From: Oscillospiraceae bacterium
GTDB taxonomy: Bacteria > Bacillota > Clostridia > Oscillospirales > Ruminococcaceae
Direction: 5' to 3'
NCBI GenBank assembly: GCA_020024475.1
Contig: JAHHTS010000062.1
Location: forward strand, 1 to 12,347
DNA length: 12,347 nt
Part shown: positions 6,742-12,347 of the stretch, one piece after another
How the letters are laid out: the number at the start of each line of letters is the position of its first letter
Position numbering within the stretch: the stretch's first letter is position 1
Translations under genes and position numbers: made by a program
The notes under the pieces: generated by a model
Database searches by the model: none
Told to the model about the DNA's origin: nothing
The model's input: the letters and a program-made list of their open reading frames with translations, nothing else

Positions 6742-7923
6742 GTGATAAAAATAAAACTAATTCCAGCTGAATATGGTGATGCAATATTAATATCAATAAC
6801 TGGTTCACAAGATATTAATATTTTAATAGATGGAGGAACAACAAAAACATATCAAAAATTCATTAAACAAGAAATGTCCGAGATTAAAAGAAATGGACAA
6901 AAATTGGATTTATTAATTTGCACTCATATGGATTATGATCATACAGGTGGTTTAGTACAGTTACTTAAGAATACGCAATCTCAAGAGGTAGGTTCTGTAT
7001 GGTACAATGGTTTCTTACAGATTGTTGATAATAGATATTATACGCAGAAGGATAATAGATTTACATTGCGTGATAATAAAATACTGGATGATATTATTAG
7101 AAAAGGAACGATGTATGAAGGTCAACAAGATGTCGGAATAAATGAAGGTATGGCATTAGGGACTTTATTAGAAGAAAAACAATTTTTAGTTAATTCGATT
7201 GTGTGTGGAAAAGCTATTTCTACAGAATATTTAATGCAGACAAAACCACTTGGAGAAAATGTAGAAATAACTCTTTTAGGACCATCTAAAGATAGATTGC
7301 AACAATTAGAGGATTATTGGAAACAAAAAATGATTTCTAAAAATTATGTGTTTAGGGTCTCTAATGAAATAAAATTAATGGAAGCTTTTGAATATCAGTT
7401 AGAAGCAATTAGATTGTTTTATGCAGAAGAGCGAACAAATGTTAGTGGATTAGAAGAGTTAGAAAAGTATGTAGGGGATTTAAATGAAATAGATAGTTCT
7501 ATTACGAATGGAAGTTCCATTTCTTTTATTTTACACTACAAAAAAGAAAAATTTTTATTCTTAGGTGATGCAATCATAGATGATATTTTATTGAAAAATA
7601 TTGAAATCGTGGTAGGTCGTACTTATAGATTTGCAGCGATTAAATTACCTCATCATGGAAGTAGATATAATATTACACGAGAATTTATTGAACGTTATAA
7701 AGCTGATGAATATTATTGTATGACAGATTCGAAGCGTTTTAACCATCCTGATTTAGAAGTTCTTGCTACAATTATTTGTAGTGATCCTGTTTTTAAAACA
7801 ATAATTTTCAACTATCCAATAGATAAGGCTTTATTTTTAGAACATCAAGAGTGGAAAGACAAATATAATTATGAAATTGTTATGGGAGCTGGAGATAGTC
7901 CGGTAGAAAGGATATTCGAATGA
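6742..7923 (+). CDS. avs1A: MBL-fold metallohydrolase, AVAST type I component (Avs1A)
   Basis: This 393-residue protein has a ComEC/Rec2-like metallo-beta-lactamase fold. LIDGG (28-32) is followed by the metal motif THMDYDHTGG (H62, D64, D66, H67; the HxDxDH variant). The later ligands and second half are ISFILHY, LFLGDA (D276), KLPHHGSRYN (H304/H305) and FNHPD (H335). All expected metal positions are present, so the enzyme should be active. Its substrate is unknown, and a nucleic acid or phosphodiester is plausible. It starts at GTG 6742 with AGGGGA (6731-6736) upstream. It overlaps the protease gene by the 4-bp ATGA, so the two are translationally coupled. The MBL, trypsin-like protease, STAND order is the known Avs1 operon layout. 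The base composition is markedly AT-rich compared with the preceding GIY-YIG gene. Confidence 0.82.
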   Translation: MIKIKLIPAEYGDAILISITGSQDINILIDGGTTKTYQKFIKQEMSEIKRNGQKLDLLICTHMDYDHTGGLVQLLKNTQSQEVGSVWYNGFLQIVDNRYYTQKDNRFTLRDNKILDDIIRKGTMYEGQQDVGINEGMALGTLLEEKQFLVNSIVCGKAISTEYLMQTKPLGENVEITLLGPSKDRLQQLEDYWKQKMISKNYVFRVSNEIKLMEAFEYQLEAIRLFYAEERTNVSGLEELEKYVGDLNEIDSSITNGSSISFILHYKKEKFLFLGDAIIDDILLKNIEIVVGRTYRFAAIKLPHHGSRYNITREFIERYKADEYYCMTDSKRFNHPDLEVLATIICSDPVFKTIIFNYPIDKALFLEHQEWKDKYNYEIVMGAGDSPVERIFE

Positions 7924-9020
7924 AAAAAATAGTTACTGGAGAAATATTAAAGAATGATACGGTGATGGGAACAGGTTTTTTGGTGGCTTCAGATATTGTT
8001 ATGACAGTTAAACATAATGTGATTTCAGGGGATGAATTTCTTGAAGATGAAATTAAGGAAGAAGATATTGCTTTTCGTATAAACAATTATGATGAGGTAC
8101 AGGGAACAACAATAAATTTGAATGAATCTGTGGAAAAAGGAGTAGATTGTGTTTATATTCGTTTGAATGAAACGCTTTGCGAGAATGAAATACAGGTGTT
8201 AGCTGAATGTGAAAATGACATTACTGGGTATAATTGCAGCACACAAGGTTTCCCAAAGTTGTCTCCAGAGGGGATAGAATTGGAAGGGAAAATTGTTTCG
8301 AATCAAGAAGAAATTATTGTTTCAATAAAAAAAGAAGATCAGTTGCAAAATTATGAAGGCTTGTCGGGAGCACCATTAATAGTGGCGGGAAATGTAGTAG
8401 GAATTATTACTAAACAAGAGAATATTGAAAGATTAGAGGCGTTATCGATAAAGTATATCATAGAAAAATTAGGAAATGAAGGTTTAAAAACTTCAAAGAG
8501 GAATATACCCAATTGCTTTCAAGATGATGTATTTAGCATACAAACATTAAAGCAAAAAGTGGAGCAAATAATAAGCATGGTTGGGCCAAGATATAGCAAA
8601 AATCTCAATGTAAAAACAGGTATATATAGAGAGTTATCATTTATTTTAAAAAAAGATGGGGTTAAAGAAAAATTAAGTATAATTGGTAATAAACTAGGGG
8701 AATGCATAAAGAAGTTAATAGAATTTGATTCATATGGCCGAGATGAAGAAAACCTTCTTTTAGACGATAGTAAAAATACAATATCTGAGGTGATTATTCA
8801 ATTAAAAAATGATAGAGAGACTTGTAACTCAAATCCTTATAGTGAAAAAGAATTAAAACAAGTAGTTTTCCATATGGAAGAAAATGAAAAAAAACTTAGA
8901 TCAATATTTGAATTGGAAAAAAACGCTTTGAAGAGAAAAATGGAAACGGAACTTTCAATAATAAGAATTGGCGAGGATTTATGGCATCATATATGTGTGT
9001 TTTCCCAACACAATATTTAG
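7920..9020 (+). CDS. avs1B: Trypsin-like serine protease, AVAST type I component (Avs1B)
   Basis: This is a 366-residue protein. The first about 185 residues form a chymotrypsin-fold protease with an intact triad: MGTGFLVASDIVMTVKHNV (H32), VDCVYIRL (D76) and GLSGAPL (S149). There is no signal peptide, so it acts in the cytosol. Residues about 200-345 are helical and begin with a conserved-looking segment, MVGPRYSKNLNVKT (220-233). I associate that segment with the region just before the P-loop in STAND proteins, so this part may be the STAND-docking arm. The gene starts by ATGA overlap, with AAAGGA upstream. It ends 40 bp inside the STAND gene. In tested Avs systems the STAND sensor activates attached or partner effectors on detecting a phage protein; here this protease would be one (inference). 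An in-frame A-AAA-AAC heptamer lies at 8918-8924. Confidence 0.82.
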   Translation: MKKIVTGEILKNDTVMGTGFLVASDIVMTVKHNVISGDEFLEDEIKEEDIAFRINNYDEVQGTTINLNESVEKGVDCVYIRLNETLCENEIQVLAECENDITGYNCSTQGFPKLSPEGIELEGKIVSNQEEIIVSIKKEDQLQNYEGLSGAPLIVAGNVVGIITKQENIERLEALSIKYIIEKLGNEGLKTSKRNIPNCFQDDVFSIQTLKQKVEQIISMVGPRYSKNLNVKTGIYRELSFILKKDGVKEKLSIIGNKLGECIKKLIEFDSYGRDEENLLLDDSKNTISEVIIQLKNDRETCNSNPYSEKELKQVVFHMEENEKKLRSIFELEKNALKRKMETELSIIRIGEDLWHHICVFSQHNI

Positions 9021-12000
9021 ATGATTTGCAAGATGCAATTAATTTATTTGTAGAAGTCAGGAATATGCTTGATGTTGATTTGATAAGTAAAGTCGGTAAA
9101 CAAGCTGTATTGATTTCAGGTAAAGGTGGAATTGGAAAGACGCATTTGTTATGTGATATTGTAAATGATTATCTTAACCATGAATTGCCAGCAGTTTTGC
9201 TTTTAGGAGATTTTTTTCAAGAGAATACTACAGCAGATGTTATAATCATGAATTGGTATCATAAAAATACAGAAATAGAATATTTTTTTTCCTGGTTAAA
9301 TGAAATTGGAGAACAAAATAATGTATGTATACCAGTTTGTATAGATGCAATTAATGAAGTAAATGATAAAAAATATTGGAATAGCAATTTGCCATTATTA
9401 CTTGCAAAAGCGGAACAGTATACGAACATAAAAGTGATATTTAGTTGTAGAAGTATATATTTAGAAGAATACCTAGAAAATGATAAAGTAAACAATTTAT
9501 TACAATTAGAGCATTATGGTTTTGAAGAAATTGAAGTAGAAGCATTAAGCAGTTTTTGTGAATATTATGGTGTTAATATAAATTATGATACTACATGCGT
9601 CCCTGAATTTATGAATCCGTTGTTTTTGAAAATGCTATGTGAAATTGCACAAGAGAAAGACGATAAAACGGTTATAGTAGATGATATTCAAAAATTGATG
9701 AGTGAATTTTTTGAGTTGAAAAACAAAATAATATCAAGGAATTATGTGGATTATCTTTCTGTAAGAGATAATGTAGTACCTGCAATATTAAAAGAAATAA
9801 CGGAGTATATGGTTGAAAAAGAGCAGTATAGTATCTTATGGTCAGATTTAAGGAAATGTGTTTCAAACATCCTTGATGAATTTGGAATTAAAGAGAAAAC
9901 CTCAGGATTTATTAAATTATTATTGTCTGAAAATTTGTTACGGGAATTAGATGATAAGGGTGAAAAAATATCATTCGCATATCAGAAGTTTTATGAATAT
10001 TTATATTCAAAAAAATTCGAAACTAAGAGTATTGAAGAAATTGAAAATGCGGTTGAGAATAGAAAAATTACACTTGGTACATTGGAAATGATACAGATAT
10101 CATATTTTAGACATAATAAAGATGAGTTTCTAAATGTAGTGAGCGAAAAGATTCATAGAGAGTCTGTTGATTCATTTATAAGTGGTTTGTATTGGAGAAA
10201 GCCAGATGAAATAAATGAGAACACAATTGCGGTAATCGAAAAATTAATAAAGGGTTCTCAAGAATCTGACATACAACGTGTTATATTTGGGCTGATTTCT
10301 GTATCAACAAAAAATAATTGTAAATTAAATGCATTTTATACGCACAAAAAACTAAAATATATGACAAACATTAGGCGTGATTCGGTTTTAAGTATCTTTT
10401 TACTAAAAAAATATGATTCTATTAAAGTAGTATCTGATATGTGTGAACGAGCAATATCTTTGAATGAACCCTCTTTCTCTGAAGAAAGTGTGCTGTTGTG
10501 GAAGGTTATGTTATGTTGGGGAACTGGCAGTAACGATATTAAATTAAGGGATAAATCAAGCAAAGGACTTACAAATTTATTTAGGCTTTATCCAGCAGAT
10601 ATGTTGAAGGTGGCGGAGATGTTTGATAATGTAGATGATGATTATATTCAAGAAAGATTATGGCAAGCGATATATTCAACGATTATTTACTTACAAGAGA
10701 AAGAGTTGACCTTACCAATATTAAATTATATTAAAGAAGTATTTATTTCTAATGAAAATTGGCCTCAAAATGTTTTGATCCGTGATTTTTTGAGAAATAT
10801 TTTCGAATATTCATATTATAAAGGATGGTGTACTAAAAAGGAATTAAATAATATAAGACCGCCTTATAAGAGTGAAAGGCATGAGGTGAATAAAAAATAT
10901 ATATTAAAATATAAAGATAAATTCTCTAAATTATATTGGAATTGTCAGGATAGCGATTTTGCTATATATACAATACCTTCTGAAGTTGAAGACTATGGTA
11001 TAAATAAAGAGGATGTAGGATCAATGATTTTTGAAGATATTTTGCAAAGTGGATACAATGAAGAATATGCGAAATATGACGCATATATTGATTATACTTA
11101 TGGCGCTTTAAGAAGTCGTGATGAGCAAATAGAAAGAATTGGGAAGAAATATCAAAAAATATACCTATATAGAGAAATGGGAAATATATACGATAACTAT
11201 CAATATTCACCTAGAGTTCGATATGATGAAGTTGATATAATTCCATCAGAGCAAGGGAATTGTTTTAGAAATATTGATTTAACGACGTTAAATCAAAAAA
11301 ACTTATTTGAAGGTACTAGCATGAGATATCCGTTTTATAGATATACTAAATGGGATGATATTAAGTGGTTTAATAATAATGATACAGAACAATATATTCC
11401 GACTATGATAACTTATAAATATAAGGGGAAAGAATATTATATGCTTCAAGGCTATTTGTCTTCCAAGGAACCTGCAACTAAAGATTTTCGAGAGGTTTGG
11501 ATGCAGATAAGAACATATTTATTTTCAAAAGAAGACAAAGAAAACTTATTAAAATGGTTTATGGGAAAAGATTTTGAAGGTAGATGGATGCCAGAAGGAT
11601 TTGGGCAATTATATGAATGTTGTGTAGGGGAATATCCTTGGAGTCCGTGTATGGTAAATTATTTGGCACAGGAAGAAGAACAAGATTTTAGAAAGGAGGA
11701 ACAGGCACCATGTTATTTGATCACAACAGTAAATGATTATGTGGCGGAAAAGGATTCACCATTTTGCTTAAATGAATCTAATTCATATATGTTTCCTTCA
11801 AAATATTTGTTTGAAAAAATGAAGCTGGTTTGGAATGGTGCATTTGGTTATGATTCTAATGGAGAAAATGTAATTATTAATGGAAAAAATGATACGATTT
11901 TTATTAACAGACATTTTTTAAATCATTTTCTTGTTGAAAATAATTTAGAAATCGTATGGACTGTTTTAGGTGAAAAACAAAAAATAAAAAGTGGATTTGG

Positions 12001-12109
12001 ACGAGAATTTCCTGGGAGAAGTGAGTTCAGCTATTCATATTATTTGGATGAAGATGAAGAATTGGTTCAAAATCACAAAATTTATAATGTAGTAAATCCT
12101 AGGAAGTAA
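8981..12109 (+). CDS. avs1C: STAND/NACHT-type NTPase, AVAST type I sensor (Avs1C)
   Basis: This is a 1042-residue protein. A P-loop, LISGKGGIGKTHLL (44-57; K53, T54), is followed by Walker B VCIDAINEV (D122), sensor-like VIFSCRS (R157) and a winged-helix region near 325-345 (SFAYQKFYEYLYS). The rest is a long helical, repeat-like sensor ending in a distinct C-terminal domain. ERIGKKYQKI (718-727) resembles a segment conserved in Avs-type STAND proteins. Only about 40 residues precede the P-loop, so it has no effector domain of its own; the effectors are the two upstream proteins. ATG 8981 is chosen for GGCGAGG (8970-8976) four bases upstream. It overlaps the protease gene by 40 bp. Avs proteins that have been studied recognise phage terminase or portal and then oligomerise. 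The ligand here is unknown. Confidence 0.83.
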   Translation: MASYMCVFPTQYLDDLQDAINLFVEVRNMLDVDLISKVGKQAVLISGKGGIGKTHLLCDIVNDYLNHELPAVLLLGDFFQENTTADVIIMNWYHKNTEIEYFFSWLNEIGEQNNVCIPVCIDAINEVNDKKYWNSNLPLLLAKAEQYTNIKVIFSCRSIYLEEYLENDKVNNLLQLEHYGFEEIEVEALSSFCEYYGVNINYDTTCVPEFMNPLFLKMLCEIAQEKDDKTVIVDDIQKLMSEFFELKNKIISRNYVDYLSVRDNVVPAILKEITEYMVEKEQYSILWSDLRKCVSNILDEFGIKEKTSGFIKLLLSENLLRELDDKGEKISFAYQKFYEYLYSKKFETKSIEEIENAVENRKITLGTLEMIQISYFRHNKDEFLNVVSEKIHRESVDSFISGLYWRKPDEINENTIAVIEKLIKGSQESDIQRVIFGLISVSTKNNCKLNAFYTHKKLKYMTNIRRDSVLSIFLLKKYDSIKVVSDMCERAISLNEPSFSEESVLLWKVMLCWGTGSNDIKLRDKSSKGLTNLFRLYPADMLKVAEMFDNVDDDYIQERLWQAIYSTIIYLQEKELTLPILNYIKEVFISNENWPQNVLIRDFLRNIFEYSYYKGWCTKKELNNIRPPYKSERHEVNKKYILKYKDKFSKLYWNCQDSDFAIYTIPSEVEDYGINKEDVGSMIFEDILQSGYNEEYAKYDAYIDYTYGALRSRDEQIERIGKKYQKIYLYREMGNIYDNYQYSPRVRYDEVDIIPSEQGNCFRNIDLTTLNQKNLFEGTSMRYPFYRYTKWDDIKWFNNNDTEQYIPTMITYKYKGKEYYMLQGYLSSKEPATKDFREVWMQIRTYLFSKEDKENLLKWFMGKDFEGRWMPEGFGQLYECCVGEYPWSPCMVNYLAQEEEQDFRKEEQAPCYLITTVNDYVAEKDSPFCLNESNSYMFPSKYLFEKMKLVWNGAFGYDSNGENVIINGKNDTIFINRHFLNHFLVENNLEIVWTVLGEKQKIKSGFGREFPGRSEFSYSYYLDEDEELVQNHKIYNVVNPRK

Positions 12110-12171
12110 CAAATTTATTATTGGATATTTTATGGCAAATAATATTTTGATTTAGAAACACATAGATTAAT

Positions 12172-12205
12172 AAAAGCCTCAATAGTTTTAACTATTGAGG
12201 CTTTT
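12172..12205. terminator. Strong bidirectional terminator after the Avs operon
   Basis: AAAAGCCTCAATAGT (12172-12186) pairs perfectly over 15 bp with ACTATTGAGGCTTTT (12191-12205) around the loop TTTA. The stem's own A- and T-runs allow termination from both sides. It lies about 60 bp after the Avs1C stop. Confidence 0.92.
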
Positions 12206-12221
12206 CCTTAATTATATAATC

Positions 12222-12237
12222 CAGCAAGGATAGGAAG
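12222..12237. repeat. Right copy of the 16-bp imperfect direct repeat
   Basis: CAGCAAGGATAGGAAG differs from the left copy at 1-16 by one base. Its last five bases form the left arm of the following terminator hairpin; the left copy lacks that hairpin and continues with A-runs. This is consistent with an insertion having separated the left copy from its original context (inference). Confidence 0.4.
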
Positions 12238-12260
12238 TGTGGACACACTTCCGTTTTTTT
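12233..12260 (+). terminator. Second terminator, GC-rich hairpin with T7 tail
   Basis: GGAAGTGT (12233-12240) pairs with ACACACTTCC (8 bp used, 12245-12252) around a GGAC loop, followed by G and seven Ts (12254-12260). It is a textbook terminator on the + strand, and is unusual in standing only about 30 bp after another strong one. Confidence 0.85.
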
Positions 12261-12262
12261 AT

Positions 12263-12285
12263 ATTTAAGGGAACCTACCTTAAAT
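12263..12285. repeat. ATTTAAGG / CCTTAAAT inverted repeat
   Basis: A perfect 8-bp inverted repeat encloses GAACCTA. Further TTAAGG-type words occur nearby (CCTTAA at 12206-12211, TTTAAGG at 12315-12321). It may be an operator or the edge of a control region for a gene beyond the window. No gene is visible in 12110-12347. Confidence 0.35.
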
Positions 12286-12347
12286 AGTATTTTCGATAAA
12301 TTATAAAGATTAGCTTTAAGGAAAAGTTGATTTTTCATGGTTTTATT

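Noticed and set aside
8888..8894. A second A-run slippery site (GAA-AAA-AAA) in the protease gene
   Set aside because: A -1 slip here meets a stop at 8909-8911 and cannot reach the STAND frame.
10962..11210. Minus-strand hydrophobic/aromatic reading frame inside the STAND gene
   Set aside because: It is an antisense shadow of AT-rich coding sequence; the + strand frame is clearly coding.
1..12347. tRNA or rRNA genes
   Set aside because: No cloverleaf with a GGTTCGAATCC-type T-arm and no rRNA-like block was seen on either strand by eye.

Overview
The window is low-GC and AT-rich, with strong AGGAGG-type ribosome binding sites and several strong hairpin-plus-T-run terminators. This points to a Gram-positive Firmicute, most likely a gut clostridium of the Lachnospiraceae type. 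That placement is inferred from composition, gene style and the kinds of protein families present; no rRNA or housekeeping gene confirms it. Every recognisable gene reads on the + strand, and all are accessory: defence-type, toxin-type or mobile-element debris. I read the window as a defence island.

Layout. (1) 1-459 holds no gene. Positions 43-306 are a GC-richer, hairpin-rich stretch that looks like a group II intron remnant, and the rest is a regulatory region with two matching palindromes. (2) 460-2389 is a tight three-gene operon: an XRE-type HTH regulator, an ImmA/IrrE (COG2856) metallopeptidase and a PIN-like nuclease, closed by a strong terminator. (3) 2480-3106 encodes a SEC-C zinc-motif protein fused to a papain/transglutaminase-like domain. 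It is followed by the C-terminal stub of a serine recombinase (3116-3382). (4) 3491-5506 encodes a 671-residue protein with an N-terminal GHKL ATPase and a C-terminal PD-(D/E)xK, Shedu/DUF4263-like nuclease. (5) 5573-6344 is a GIY-YIG nuclease gene broken by two frameshifts, followed by a small DUF4314 protein (6450-6668). Part of this segment is clearly richer in GC than its surroundings. (6) 6742-12109 is a very AT-rich, translationally coupled three-gene operon: an MBL-fold hydrolase, a trypsin-like protease and a STAND/NACHT-type NTPase. This matches the architecture of AVAST type I (Avs1A-Avs1B-Avs1C). Two terminators close it.

How the genes may work together. In the Avs operon the STAND protein is expected to sense a phage protein, oligomerise, and switch on the protease and MBL effectors (known for the Avs family, inferred here). 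In the first operon the metallopeptidase probably relieves repression by the HTH protein, releasing expression or activity of the PIN nuclease (inference from ImmA-ImmR and IrrE-DdrO). The GHKL-nuclease is a plausible single-gene defence effector. The recombinase stub, the broken GIY-YIG gene, the intron-like fragment and a 15/16 direct repeat at the two ends of the window suggest that the island was built by repeated insertion and decay.
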